In this document: positions 51,955 to 60,743 of the stretch, in pieces | Position numbering within the stretch: the first letter of the stretch is position 1 | How the letters are laid out: every line of letters begins with the position of its first letter | Assembly (NCBI GenBank): GCA_965228905.1 | Contig: CBDDII010000002.1 | Location: forward strand, 496,001 to 560,000 | Direction of reading: 5' to 3' | Source of the DNA: CALKXV01 sp965228905 | GTDB lineage: Bacteria; Pseudomonadota; Alphaproteobacteria; Rhodobacterales; Rhodobacteraceae | DNA length: 64,000 bases | Translations under genes and position numbers: made by a program | Notes under the pieces: generated by a model | The model's input: only the letters and a program-made list of their open reading frames with translations | Databases searched by the model: none | Told to the model about the DNA's origin: nothing

Positions 51955-52923
51955 TCATACCTTGATGTTCACAAGCATGCGCATCACGAAGATGTTCACG
52001 ACAAGGAAGGCTGCGACGACAAGACAGGCGGGAATGAAGGCCGCGGTTTCTTTCACGTCGTCATAGTAGTTCGGCTGGATCACGTTGATCATCACCAGCG
52101 CCACGATCGGGAAGAGCGACAGGAACATGCCGGACCACTTCGCCTCGGCGGTGATTGCTTTCACCCGGCGGAACAGGCGGAAGCGCGAGCGCACAACCTT
52201 GGCCAGACCGTCGAGGATTTCCGCAAGGTTACCACCTGAGGTCTGCTGGATGGTCACGGCCACGGCGAGGAAGCGCAAATCCTGCATGTCCAGGCGTTCG
52301 GCCATGGATTTGAGCGCTTCGCCCACGTCGCGACCGTAAGACGCCTCGTCCGAGATCACGCCCATTTCCGAGCCAAGCGGGTCGGGCACTTCTTTCGCCA
52401 CGATCTGCAGGGCGGAAGAGAAGGGGTGCCCCACGCGCAGCGAGCGCACCATCAGTTCCACTGCGTCGGGCAGTTGTTCCTCGATCATGCCAAGGCGCTT
52501 CTTGGCCGTCCGGTTGACCCAGACGAAAACCGCGCCAACGCCCATGACAAGCGAGATGATGATCCGGATGGGAAGCGAAGCACCGGTGCCGAAGCTGAGA
52601 AGGAAGAAGGCGACAACCGTCAGCACCCCCATGACCATGACCAACTGGCTGGGCGTGAAGGCGATGTTCGCCTTCTGGGCCTTGTCGGCAAGGATCGCGT
52701 AAAGCGGGATGCTTTTCGACCGCATGTGCTGGGACATTTCCTTGCGGAGTTGTTCCAGCACCTGTTCGCGCCCGGCACCTTTTTCGAGCATGTCGAGGCG
52801 GCGGTTGACCCGGTTGTTGAGCGAAATGGATTTTCCGAAGACTGTCAGATAGATACCCTGAACAAGCGCCAGGACAGCCAGGAAGATCAGACCGTAAATT
52901 AGGGGTTCTGCTGAGATGACCAT
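51955..52923 (-). CDS. tadB: Tad inner-membrane platform protein TadB
   Basis: A 322-residue paralog of TadC. It has an N-terminal membrane helix (PLIYGLIFLAVLALVQGIYL), two central ones and a C-terminal pair, and the GspF-type segment PDAVELMVRSLRVGHPFSSAL with GGNLAEILDGLAKVVRSR. It lies 6 bp after the TadA gene and 4 bp before tadC, in the standard tadABC order. Confidence 0.93.
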   Translation of the reverse strand: MVISAEPLIYGLIFLAVLALVQGIYLTVFGKSISLNNRVNRRLDMLEKGAGREQVLEQLRKEMSQHMRSKSIPLYAILADKAQKANIAFTPSQLVMVMGVLTVVAFFLLSFGTGASLPIRIIISLVMGVGAVFVWVNRTAKKRLGMIEEQLPDAVELMVRSLRVGHPFSSALQIVAKEVPDPLGSEMGVISDEASYGRDVGEALKSMAERLDMQDLRFLAVAVTIQQTSGGNLAEILDGLAKVVRSRFRLFRRVKAITAEAKWSGMFLSLFPIVALVMINVIQPNYYDDVKETAAFIPACLVVAAFLVVNIFVMRMLVNIKV

Positions 52924-52929
52924 CTGGGC

Positions 52930-54390
52930 TTACTCCGCCGCGAAGGGTTCGAAAATCTGGCTGGGCAGGTCGTAGCCCCACATCTTGAAACGCTCGGAAA
53001 AGGCCGAACGCACGCCGGTGGCGGTAAAGTGACCGATGATCTTGTTGTCGGGCGTTAGACCCACGCGCTGATAGCGGAAGACCTCCTGCATCGAGATGAC
53101 CTCGCCTTCCATGCCCGTCACCTCGGTGATCGAGACCATGCGGCGCGAACCATCCTGTAGACGCGAGGCCTGCACGATCAGGTTCACAGCCGAGGAGATT
53201 TGCGAGCGCGTCGCCTTCAGCGGCATTTCGATACCGGCCATGGCGATCATGTTTTCCAGACGCGAAACACCGTCGCGGGCAGAGTTGGCGTGGATCGTGG
53301 TCATCGAACCGTCGTGGCCGGTGTTCATGGCCTGGAGCATGTCGATGACCTCTTCACCACGGGTCTCACCCACGATGATGCGGTCAGGACGCATACGAAG
53401 CGCGTTGCGCAAACAGTCGCGCTGTGTCACGGCACCCTTGCCTTCGACGTTTGGCGGGCGGCTTTCCATCCGGCCCACGTGGGTCTGTTGAAGCTGAAGT
53501 TCCGCCGTATCCTCAATCGTCAGGATGCGCTCGCTGTCGTCGATGAAGGATGAAAGGGCGTTGAGTGTCGTGGTTTTACCGGAACCGGTACCGCCCGAGA
53601 CGATGACGTTCAGGCGGGTCGCCACGGCGGCTTGCAGATAGGCGGCCATTTCCTCGGTGAAGGCACCGAAGTTCACCAGGTCGTCCACCGCAAGTTTTTC
53701 CTTTTTAAACTTACGAATAGAGACCAGAGAGCCGTCAACCGCGATCGGCGGGACCATGGCGTTGAAACGCGAACCATCGGCAAGACGGGCGTCAACATAG
53801 GGGTTCGATTCATCGACGCGACGACCCACGGCCGACACGATCTTGTCGATGATGCGAAGCAGGTGACGTTCGTCCTTGAAGGTGGTGTCGGTCAGCTCGA
53901 GCTTACCGGCGCGTTCGACGAAGACCTGTTGCGGACCGTTGACCAGAATATCGTTGACCGAGTCGTCTTTCAGCAAGGGTTCGAGCGGGCCAAGGCCCGT
54001 CACCTCGTCATAGAGATCCTGGTTGAGGGTCTGGCGTTCCTCGCGGTTCAGGACCACGCCCATTTCGTCGAGCGCCTCGCCCGAGATGGCCACGATTTCG
54101 GAACGCAAATCGCTTTCCGAGGCGTTTTCAAGCGCGGAAAGGTTCAGGTTGTCGAGAAGGCGCTTGTGCAGTTCGAGCTTGATCTCGCCAAGACGTTCCT
54201 TGCGCTTTTTTTCCTTGTCCACCGGGGCAACCTGGGCCGGGGTGCGGCTTTGGGCACGGCGCTTGACCTGAACCTGGGTTTCGGTCGGAACCGGAACGTT
54301 CGGCGTGGCCTGAGCATCGGCTCCGCCCGGGATGGACTTGAGGTCGGGCGACTTCTGCGCCTCATCGCCCTTTTTATATTTGGAAAACAA
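52930..54390 (-). CDS. cpaF: Tad pilus assembly ATPase TadA/CpaF
   Basis: A 486-residue GspE/VirB11-type ATPase that drives pilus extension and retraction. Motifs are Walker A SGGTGSGKTTTL (about residue 265), the Asp box RILTIEDTAELQL and the His box TGHDGSMTTIHANS. The first 110 residues are charged, disordered-looking, and probably form the N-terminal extension of CpaF proteins. It is 19 bp after the CpaE gene and begins a tight tadABC block. Confidence 0.95.
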   Translation of the reverse strand: MFSKYKKGDEAQKSPDLKSIPGGADAQATPNVPVPTETQVQVKRRAQSRTPAQVAPVDKEKKRKERLGEIKLELHKRLLDNLNLSALENASESDLRSEIVAISGEALDEMGVVLNREERQTLNQDLYDEVTGLGPLEPLLKDDSVNDILVNGPQQVFVERAGKLELTDTTFKDERHLLRIIDKIVSAVGRRVDESNPYVDARLADGSRFNAMVPPIAVDGSLVSIRKFKKEKLAVDDLVNFGAFTEEMAAYLQAAVATRLNVIVSGGTGSGKTTTLNALSSFIDDSERILTIEDTAELQLQQTHVGRMESRPPNVEGKGAVTQRDCLRNALRMRPDRIIVGETRGEEVIDMLQAMNTGHDGSMTTIHANSARDGVSRLENMIAMAGIEMPLKATRSQISSAVNLIVQASRLQDGSRRMVSITEVTGMEGEVISMQEVFRYQRVGLTPDNKIIGHFTATGVRSAFSERFKMWGYDLPSQIFEPFAAE

Positions 54391-54409
54391 CGGACTGCTC
54401 CTTCGTCAC

Positions 54410-55657
54410 TCAGGCGCCTTCAGCGGCTTCAAGGTTCGTTTCGTGGATCGATTCCGCAAGTTTCTGAATTTCCTTGCGAAGGGGATTCTTGGCGGCGACA
54501 TCCGAAAGCGGCACGCCGTGGTCGTTCGACTGGACGACCTGCTTGCCGCCATCGGGCATCAGAACCTCGATCTTGATGTCGAGGCTTTCGGCCATCCGCT
54601 TGACGCGGCTCTTGCCGTTCAGATCGGTAAAGCCGGGGGCACGGTTCAGGACATAACGCAGCTTGTTGAAGGGCAGATCCTCGCCCTTGAGGGCGCGGAT
54701 CATCCTCAGCGTGTTCTGGGCCGAGCGCATGTCGAGTTCAGTCGTCGCGAAATAGACGTGGGCGGCGTTCAGAACCGTTTCGGTCCACATGACCACGGTC
54801 GACGGCATGTCGATGACGACGTAGTCGAAGTTGCGGCGGGCCATGTCGATGATCTTTTGCACGTCTTCCTGTCCAAGGATGTCGAGCGGGATCAGATCGC
54901 CGGGGGCGGTCAGAACGTGGAGCTTTTCGTTGAAGGTCAACAGCGCCTGCATGAAACTATCGCTGTCCATCGAATCGGTGTCCTGCAGCATCTCGAACAC
55001 GGCTTCGCGGCGCGGCAGGTCGAGGTAGGTCGCAGCCGAACCGAACTGAAGGTCGAGGTCCAGCAGGCAAACGCGCAGGGCTTCGTCCCCGGCATCGACG
55101 TTGGCAAGTTCCCAGGCGAGATTGACGGCAAAGGTCGTCGAACCGGTGCCGCCGGCAAGGCCGTGAACGGGAATGACAACGCCGTCGCGGTCGCCGGTGG
55201 CCTTGAGGTTGTTCTGGATGTTGGCCGCGACCATGGCCGCTTCTTCGACACGTTTGCGCATCCGGTCGATGGCATCGCTGAGCGCACCGTCGGGAAGAGG
55301 GTAGGGGATAAACTCCTCCGCCCCGATCTTGAGCAGCTTGTGAAGGACAATGGGGCTGACTTCTTCGGCGACGATCAAGACCTTGATTTTCTGAGCAGAT
55401 GCGCGTTTCACAAGGTCGGCTATCAGGTCAACCTCGCCTTCGTCCTCCTGGTCGACGGCCAGGACGACGAACTCCAGCGTGTCCGCCTCGGGTTGGTCAA
55501 AGAAAACACTGGCGTCCTGAAGTGAAAGATCGCCCCAATTCTCGCCGCAGACGTTTTCCATATCCTCGATCAGAAGGTCGAAGTTCTGAACTTCCCTGCT
55601 GATCGTGCAGGCCACGATCGGTGCCGGATCGTCCTGCAATGCCGCGTTGCTCGTCAT
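54410..55657 (-). CDS. cpaE: CpaE/TadZ localisation ATPase
   Basis: A 415-residue protein with an N-terminal receiver-like domain (about 15-140) and a ParA/MinD-type ATPase domain. The deviant Walker A is HGLAGGTGSTT, without either of the usual lysines, and LLDLDLQFGSAATYLDL marks switch I. TadZ/CpaE positions the Tad machine at a pole. Start MTSNAALQDD is preferred over an open frame extending upstream because GAGGG sits a few bases before it. The lack of lysines suggests weak or no ATP hydrolysis, as in some TadZ proteins. Confidence 0.9.
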   Translation of the reverse strand: MTSNAALQDDPAPIVACTISREVQNFDLLIEDMENVCGENWGDLSLQDASVFFDQPEADTLEFVVLAVDQEDEGEVDLIADLVKRASAQKIKVLIVAEEVSPIVLHKLLKIGAEEFIPYPLPDGALSDAIDRMRKRVEEAAMVAANIQNNLKATGDRDGVVIPVHGLAGGTGSTTFAVNLAWELANVDAGDEALRVCLLDLDLQFGSAATYLDLPRREAVFEMLQDTDSMDSDSFMQALLTFNEKLHVLTAPGDLIPLDILGQEDVQKIIDMARRNFDYVVIDMPSTVVMWTETVLNAAHVYFATTELDMRSAQNTLRMIRALKGEDLPFNKLRYVLNRAPGFTDLNGKSRVKRMAESLDIKIEVLMPDGGKQVVQSNDHGVPLSDVAAKNPLRKEIQKLAESIHETNLEAAEGA

Positions 55658-55834
55658 ACCCTCACGTCCTTCCGTTCTGGGCCCCCCCGCTTGGAACGGG
55701 GACAAATCGTTCAGACGGGCGTCTTGCGGCAATCGACGCAATTCACCCGTTGGTTCTAAGCTGGCGGGCAATATTGGCGACATTGAGGCTAAAAGATCGT
55801 AATTATTCGGTATTCAACAACGATCAGAAACAAG

Positions 55835-55857
55835 AAGGGCGGCCAGTGGCCGCCCTT
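55835..55857 (-). terminator. Terminator after the tad lipoprotein gene
   Basis: A perfect 10-bp stem AAGGGCGGCC / GGCCGCCCTT with a 3-base loop lies 32 bases after the lipoprotein stop. T-rich sequence follows on both strands. It separates the cpaC-lipoprotein unit from the cpaE-cpaF-tadBC unit, so cpaE needs its own promoter in 55658-55834. Confidence 0.8.
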
Positions 55858-55888
55858 GTTTTCATGATTTTTATGCGTTTGCGAGGTG

Positions 55889-56266
55889 TTACCCGCCTCC
55901 AGCGTCGATAGTTTCCAGTCCGCCCTGAAGGATCGTGGCGGGTTGGGCGCTTTCGCGATAGCCGGTGAAGATGACCTGAGCGTATTTGCCGTTCAGGTGA
56001 CCCGAGCACATGACATGCCCGCGGCGGTAGTCCATGCCGCCCTTGGCGTTCGGCGACGCGACCACGACCGGGTCAGGTACGATATAGCCCTTGGCCTGGC
56101 CCGAGCACATCTGCGCCATCATGTTCTGCATGGTCGGGTTTCCGAACCCACCTTCGTCGATGAAAGCTCCGGCTTCCGAGTGCCATGTGTGGCCGATCGG
56201 GCCTGCACATCCGGCGAGAGCGACAAGTGCAGCCCCAGCCATTGCGGTTTTGGTCTTGAGGTTCAT
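55889..56266 (-). CDS. Small tad-cluster lipoprotein (CpaD position)
   Basis: A 125-residue lipoprotein with signal MNLKTKTAMAGAALVALAGC (lipobox LAGC). The mature part is short, with two more cysteines (AQMCSGQAKGY, GHVMCSGHLNG). It takes the position between the secretin and CpaE where CpaD (over 200 residues) normally sits, and it is much shorter. The ATG at 56266 has GGAG upstream and is preferred to a GTG at 56275. It may be a pilotin for the secretin. I do not recognise its family. Confidence 0.75.
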   Translation of the reverse strand: MNLKTKTAMAGAALVALAGCAGPIGHTWHSEAGAFIDEGGFGNPTMQNMMAQMCSGQAKGYIVPDPVVVASPNAKGGMDYRRGHVMCSGHLNGKYAQVIFTGYRESAQPATILQGGLETIDAGGG

Positions 56267-56271
56267 CTGTC

Positions 56272-57678
56272 TCACTCCATCACGTAGCCGTAGGAACCGG
56301 TGAAGTCTTGCTTGGCCACCTCGGCCGCAGGACCGGACCGCGGAGCACCCGCAGGACGCGCCGTCTGACCGAAGAGGAACAGTTCGGCTTCCGTCGGGGG
56401 ACGAATGCGGTCTGTCGGCAATGCAAGGGCTTCGCCGCGTGTCGGTGTCACAAGGTGTGGCGTGACGATGACAACAAGTTCAGACTGGTCACGTTCGTAG
56501 CTTGTGCTGCGGAACAGGGCGCCAAGGATCGGAACGTCGCCCAACCACGGGACCTGGCTAACTGCGTCGCGGAAGTCATCCTGCAGAAGACCCGAGACGG
56601 CAAAGCTTTGTCCGTCCAGCATTTCCACGGTGGTTTCCGTTTCGCGGCGGTTGAAGCCGACGACCGTGATCGTGCCGTTGGTGAAGGACGCTTCCGGATC
56701 CGGCTGCGACACGGCCGCGTTCAGTTCCAGGTTGATCCGGCGACCATCGACAACGCGCGGGATGAAGTTCAGCTGGATGCCGAAGGGCTTGAACTCGATC
56801 GAGACGTTGCCGTCTTCATCGACCGAAGGAACCGGGTATTCGCCACCGGCAAGGAAGCTGGCTTCCTGTCCGCTGAGGGCCACCAAGTTAGGTTCGGCCA
56901 GGGTGCGCACGAGGTCCTTGGATTCAAGGGCTTCGAGCAAGACACCCACGGTCACGCCGCTGATCGAGCCGCCAACTGCAAGCTGGCCTTGGTTCGCTCC
57001 GGTCGGAGCTGTCGTCAGGCTACCTGCCGGGAAGGGTCCGCCAACATTGGTGCTGCCCGTACCAAGCGAGAATTCACCGGCATTCAGCAATCCGACGCTG
57101 GAAGACAGCGATTTCATCACCGAACGCTGAACTTCGGCAAAGCGCACTTTCAGCATGACTTGCTGGGTGCCGCCGACGACCATCAGGTTCGAAACACGCT
57201 CGGGTGCATAGCGCTGCGCCAGGTCGAGAGCCCTGTCCAGTTTCTCGATCGACGAAACGACGCCCGAAAGAACGATACCGTCGTTCGCGGTCCGCACTTC
57301 GATGCCTTCACCGGGAAGGATCTGGCGCAGCCGCTCTTTGAACTCTGCGACGTCCGGGGTCACCTGTACTTCAACATTGGTGATCAGACGTCCGTCGGGG
57401 CCAAGGAGGGTCAGCGTGGTGCGACCGGGTGCCTTGCCCAGCACGTAAATCGTGCGGTCCGACAATGTCGAGATATCCGCGATACCGGGGTTCGCGATAC
57501 TCAGTTCCGCAAAAGGATTCTCAGCCTCAACAACCACCGCGCGGTTCATCGGAACTGCGAGCGACGAAGAGACTTCTCCCTGCATGATAGTCAGCGTCTG
57601 GGCGCCCGATTGGGAGACCCCTGTCGCTGTGATGGCAACGCCAAGAAGAGCCGCCTTCATAAGTTTCTTAAATGTCAT
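56272..57678 (-). CDS. cpaC: Tad secretin RcpA/CpaC
   Basis: A 468-residue outer-membrane secretin. A signal peptide (MTFKKLMKAALLGVAITATG...) is followed by a BON/N0-like segment (LTIMQGEVSSSLAVPMNRA), and then the secretin core VGVLLEALESKDLVRTLAEP and VPWLGDVPILGALFRS near the C terminus. It forms the pore for Flp pili. The start is set at MTFKKLMKAALLG. The terminator at 57835-57866 lies between this gene and cpaB, so it either has a promoter of its own in the 215-bp gap or depends on read-through. Confidence 0.93.
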   Translation of the reverse strand: MTFKKLMKAALLGVAITATGVSQSGAQTLTIMQGEVSSSLAVPMNRAVVVEAENPFAELSIANPGIADISTLSDRTIYVLGKAPGRTTLTLLGPDGRLITNVEVQVTPDVAEFKERLRQILPGEGIEVRTANDGIVLSGVVSSIEKLDRALDLAQRYAPERVSNLMVVGGTQQVMLKVRFAEVQRSVMKSLSSSVGLLNAGEFSLGTGSTNVGGPFPAGSLTTAPTGANQGQLAVGGSISGVTVGVLLEALESKDLVRTLAEPNLVALSGQEASFLAGGEYPVPSVDEDGNVSIEFKPFGIQLNFIPRVVDGRRINLELNAAVSQPDPEASFTNGTITVVGFNRRETETTVEMLDGQSFAVSGLLQDDFRDAVSQVPWLGDVPILGALFRSTSYERDQSELVVIVTPHLVTPTRGEALALPTDRIRPPTEAELFLFGQTARPAGAPRSGPAAEVAKQDFTGSYGYVME

Positions 57679-57834
57679 GTGACCTGCCTTTCCGATCACG
57701 CCTCAGTTGCCGGGTCTTGGCCCGTATGTGCGCGACGATGCGCCAATGTTGATATTTTTTCAACAATCAACGGATTAAATGCCGAATGTGATGTGGATGA
57801 AGGGCAACACACGACCACCGCTTGCGTCAACAAA

Positions 57835-57866
57835 AAATCACGCCACCGGATGTGGTGGCGTGATTT
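57835..57866 (-). terminator. Strong hairpin between cpaB and cpaC
   Basis: A perfect 13-bp stem AAATCACGCCACC / GGTGGCGTGATTT with a 6-base loop lies 28 bases after the cpaB stop. On the minus strand a T6 run follows, so it is a textbook factor-independent terminator. It would make the pilin-cpaB transcript separate from the secretin transcript. Confidence 0.85.
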
Positions 57867-57893
57867 GATGTTCGATTTATGTAAGCGGAAGGT

Positions 57894-58730
57894 CTAGTTT
57901 GTGCATTCCGTCTGGACCGGCGTATCGACAAGTTCGCCGTTCACGCGCTTTTTCACGAAGCACTTTCTGACCACTTCCTGTTTGACGGCGGCCTGTATTC
58001 CAAGAAGCTGGCGTTGGTCAACTTCGACGGCCTCACTGACCACCTGGTCGTCTGCGCCGACAAGCGACAGGGACAGGCGGCCGGTGGATTGGGCCTGTGC
58101 AAGTGCGGCCACCTGGGCCGGGGTTGCCTCGACCGTAACGGTGCGCGCCACGACGGGGGCGTTGCGATCTTCGTCCGCCGACTGGTTGATGGCGACAAGA
58201 CGCACATTGGCTTCGATCAGCTTGGTCACGTTGCCCGATTGCGTGCCGCCGGTCCAATAGACATCGACGCGGTCGCCAGGGCGCAGGAAGCCGGAAACAC
58301 CCGAAGTCACGTCGGTTCTGATGGCAAAGGCGCGCAGTCCCGGGGATAGCCGTGCCGAAACGCCGGCATCCTGGCCCGGTTCGGTCACCTTGACTTTCAG
58401 GACAGCTTCATCCGGTTCAAGCGTGCGGAGTACGGAACGGGTAAGCTCCGTGCCCTTGGGAAAAAGGTCTTCTTCCGAAGTAAACGCGCCTTCGGGTATC
58501 GCGGCCTCGGGCCAGCGAACCTTTTTGACGTCTTCGCGAAGCAGGGCCTGACCGTAGCGCTTGCGCTTGTTCACGACGAAGACCTCGACGGTCGGAACGA
58601 TCGCGCTTTTGGCTGCTTCAGCTTCGGCAAGCATGGCCTGCTGCTGACCAATGTAGTCCCTTGCGAGATAGACGGCCGCGCCTGCAAGTCCGAGGCCGAT
58701 CAACATGACTAATCCAAACACCAAACGCAT
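57894..58730 (-). CDS. cpaB: Flp pilus assembly protein CpaB/RcpC
   Basis: A 278-residue protein anchored by one N-terminal helix (MRLVFGLVMLIGLGLAGAAV). The periplasmic part contains the SAF domain (KVRWPEAAIPEGAFTSEEDL with TELTRSVL) and a second beta domain (GFLRPGDRVDVYWTGG). It probably modifies the secretin pore. A long frame runs upstream but MRLVF gives the family start. A terminator follows it. Confidence 0.92.
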   Translation of the reverse strand: MRLVFGLVMLIGLGLAGAAVYLARDYIGQQQAMLAEAEAAKSAIVPTVEVFVVNKRKRYGQALLREDVKKVRWPEAAIPEGAFTSEEDLFPKGTELTRSVLRTLEPDEAVLKVKVTEPGQDAGVSARLSPGLRAFAIRTDVTSGVSGFLRPGDRVDVYWTGGTQSGNVTKLIEANVRLVAINQSADEDRNAPVVARTVTVEATPAQVAALAQAQSTGRLSLSLVGADDQVVSEAVEVDQRQLLGIQAAVKQEVVRKCFVKKRVNGELVDTPVQTECTN

Positions 58731-58883
58731 GACGTTCCCTTTCTGGTTTCGGATCCTGGCGAAGTCAGCCCTCACCACCCGTGATTATCTCATCCGCTAT
58801 GGCAAGGGATTGTGGCGAAACCGTGGATTGAACGCGGAATAGTCGTGCAATGTTGAACGAGCCGCCAAATGCGAACGAAAAAC

Positions 58884-59072
58884 CTAGTAGGAGGTTGTCA
58901 CGTCCGCGGCGAGCAGGTGGCTGTTCAGACCCGACGAATGATCCAGGGCGCCGTTGGCGATCGTCGTGATGACGATAACACCGAGGCCGACGATGGCCGC
59001 GGTCAGAACAACCCAGTCAACGGTTACGGCGCCGTCTTCCGACGCCAGGAATTTATTAATGTAAACGCGCAT
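58884..59072 (-). CDS. flp: Flp-type type IVb pilin, paralog 1
   Basis: A 62-residue pilin precursor. A short basic leader MRVYINKFLASEDG is cut after Gly, then the mature protein begins AVTVDWVVLTAAIVGLG, a hydrophobic helix. Flp pilins normally have Glu5-Tyr6; here these are Asp-Trp. The C-terminal tail SHLLAADVTTSY differs from paralog 2. GGAGGGG lies a few bases before the ATG. The middle section shares 23 identical bases with paralog 2. Confidence 0.85.
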   Translation of the reverse strand: MRVYINKFLASEDGAVTVDWVVLTAAIVGLGVIVITTIANGALDHSSGLNSHLLAADVTTSY

Positions 59073-59215
59073 ATTCCCCTCCGCGTATCTCCAGATTCCA
59101 AGGTTTCCCCCGGGTTACTTACATGAATGAGTTTTCCAGAAAATTATGGCCTAACTGCGGCGTATTCCTTCCGAAAAACAGGTATCGGTTTGGTATTTCA
59201 GGGTCTTCCACATGA

Positions 59216-59244
59216 AAAAGGGCCGTGCAGCGCACGGCCCTTTT
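59216..59244 (-). terminator. Pilin terminator hairpin
   Basis: A perfect 13-bp stem AAAAGGGCCGTGC / GCACGGCCCTTTT with a 3-base loop, followed on the minus strand by T-rich sequence. It lies 35 bases after the paralog 2 stop, so a strong terminator separates the major pilin message from the downstream genes. Confidence 0.85.
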
Positions 59245-59250
59245 CACGTT

Positions 59251-59272
59251 CGATCCGGTCGAAACCGGATCG
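59251..59272 (-). other. Second hairpin after the pilin gene
   Basis: A 9-bp stem CGATCCGGT / ACCGGATCG with a 4-base loop lies directly after the pilin stop codon and 6 bases from the terminator hairpin. Paired 3' hairpins are common in abundant, stable mRNAs; here it may protect the pilin message. Confidence 0.6.
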
Positions 59273-59279
59273 CAAAGAC

Positions 59280-59471
59280 TTAGCCGCTGTAGGCGGTCGT
59301 CACCGACTGCGAAGCCATGTGGCTGGAAACCTTGTTGGCCAGCGAGGTGGTACCACCACCGACCGAGGTCAGAACAGCAATGCCGAGGCCAACGATGGCA
59401 GCGGTCAGAACAACCCAGTCAACCGTGACTGCGCCAGATTCGTCTTTAAGAAAAGCGTTGAACAGTTTCAT
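59280..59471 (-). CDS. flp: Flp-type type IVb pilin, paralog 2 (likely major pilin)
   Basis: A 63-residue prepilin starting MKLFNAFLKDESG, then the mature AVTVDWVVLTAAIVGLG. The 18-residue segment after the leader, GAVTVDWVVLTAAIVGLG, is identical to paralog 1. The tail is MASQSVTTAYSG. An SD GGAGGG lies just before the ATG, and the strong 3' terminator pair suggests high expression. Start MKLF is preferred over an upstream ATG at 59495, which lies before the ribosome site. Confidence 0.88.
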   Translation of the reverse strand: MKLFNAFLKDESGAVTVDWVVLTAAIVGLGIAVLTSVGGGTTSLANKVSSHMASQSVTTAYSG

Positions 59472-59822
59472 ATGTCCCTCCATTAGCACGCTCATGTCAA
59501 TCTACCCTCAGCGGTAACCGGCCTCTCACATCCGATCATTGCCCGCCGTTGGATGAGCCTATATGGCCCTTTAATCTGGGCGAGAGTTTGGCAGCGGTCG
59601 TACAATTTTTCAGCCATGGTCCGCAGGCTTGAAAAAACATCTAAGACATTGAAATTAAAAGAAAAAAATGTTTTCACTTGTTGGCGGAAGCGCGCCAATG
59701 GTCGTGAAAAAGCTGCACTTTTACGATTCAGTAAACAATGTGCCGCAATCAGGCTGGCCGTCTTGTGTGGATTCTGCGAAAATTCAGCCACGAACATTAA
59801 AGAACCGTGAAAGAATAACGGG
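59472..59822. other. Pilin/lytic transglycosylase divergent gap
   Basis: This 351-bp gap separates the divergent pilin and transglycosylase genes and has lower G+C than its surroundings, with an A-rich stretch at 59650-59672. It should hold the promoters for both. I see no convincing CtrA site (TTAA-N7-TTAA) or housekeeping promoter, and no gene. Confidence 0.55.
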
Positions 59823-60698
59823 ATGCGGTCGGGCAGAATCGGACTTGTTGCTACATGCGTGGCCGCTTTGGCGGCTGCGGGTCCTGTTTCGGCGCAGAAT
59901 GACGAGCGGATTGGTGGCGATTTTACTTTCAAACGTATCGGGCCGCCGAAAAGCGTAGGGGCAAAGCGGATCACCGTGCAGATCGACCCGACTGCGGAAA
60001 TCTACAGGATCACGCCCGGCTCCGACCCTCGACGCCCCGGAGATCCGCGGCCGGAGGCTGCGACGCAGTTGCCGCCCGGGCTTATTCCGTCCGGGCCTTC
60101 CGGGTATGAGTGGTACTGGACGGCGGTATCGCCTGCGTTGAATGTCGATCCGGCGACGCGCTTTGTCCTGGCGATGGACACGCTTCAGAAGAATGCCGAG
60201 AAGCTTTCGACGCCGCGACTTGATACCTTGCTGAGTATCGTCGAGCACCACGGCGTCGATATCCTGACCGCGACGATTGGCACGAAAGTGTCTCCCGCGC
60301 TGGTCCTGGCCGTGATCTCGGTCGAAAGCGCGGGACAGTCCGAGGCGGTCAGCCACGCTGGGGCACAGGGGCTGATGCAGTTGATGCCCGCGACGGCCGA
60401 ACGATTTGGCGTTACGGACAGCATGAACACCACACAGAACATCAAGGGCGGTGTGACCTATCTGGATTGGTTGCTGCAGGAGTTTGGCGGCGATCCCGTT
60501 CTGGCGCTCGCAGGATACAATGCAGGCGAAGGGGCCGTGACCGAACATGGTGGCGTTCCACCCTATAAGGAAACCCGTGGCTATGTTCCGAAAGTCCTGG
60601 CCGCGTGGAACGTTGCCCGACAGTTGTGCCTGACGCCTCCGGTTCTTGTGAGTGATGGCTGTGTGTTCAATGCGCGCAGTGCGTTGAATAGCAACTAG
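59823..60698 (+). CDS. Lytic transglycosylase
   Basis: A 291-residue exported protein with signal MRSGRIGLVATCVAALAAAG... ending AQN. The SLT domain covers about residues 150-270: catalytic Glu in AVISVESAGQSEAVS, GAQGLMQLMPATA, and ALAGYNAGEGAV. It should open peptidoglycan for the Tad pilus or another machine. It diverges from the pilin gene next to the tad cluster, and such a gene beside tad is common in the family. Confidence 0.9.
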   Translation: MRSGRIGLVATCVAALAAAGPVSAQNDERIGGDFTFKRIGPPKSVGAKRITVQIDPTAEIYRITPGSDPRRPGDPRPEAATQLPPGLIPSGPSGYEWYWTAVSPALNVDPATRFVLAMDTLQKNAEKLSTPRLDTLLSIVEHHGVDILTATIGTKVSPALVLAVISVESAGQSEAVSHAGAQGLMQLMPATAERFGVTDSMNTTQNIKGGVTYLDWLLQEFGGDPVLALAGYNAGEGAVTEHGGVPPYKETRGYVPKVLAAWNVARQLCLTPPVLVSDGCVFNARSALNSN

Positions 60699-60743
60699 GT
60701 TTACACTTCCTGCCGGTTTCCTGGATGTACGTCCTGAAGAGGG

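Noticed and set aside
56308..57897. A 529-codon plus-strand frame opposite the secretin gene
   Set aside because: It is antisense to cpaC and has no recognisable domain; composition and codon pattern fit an antisense shadow.
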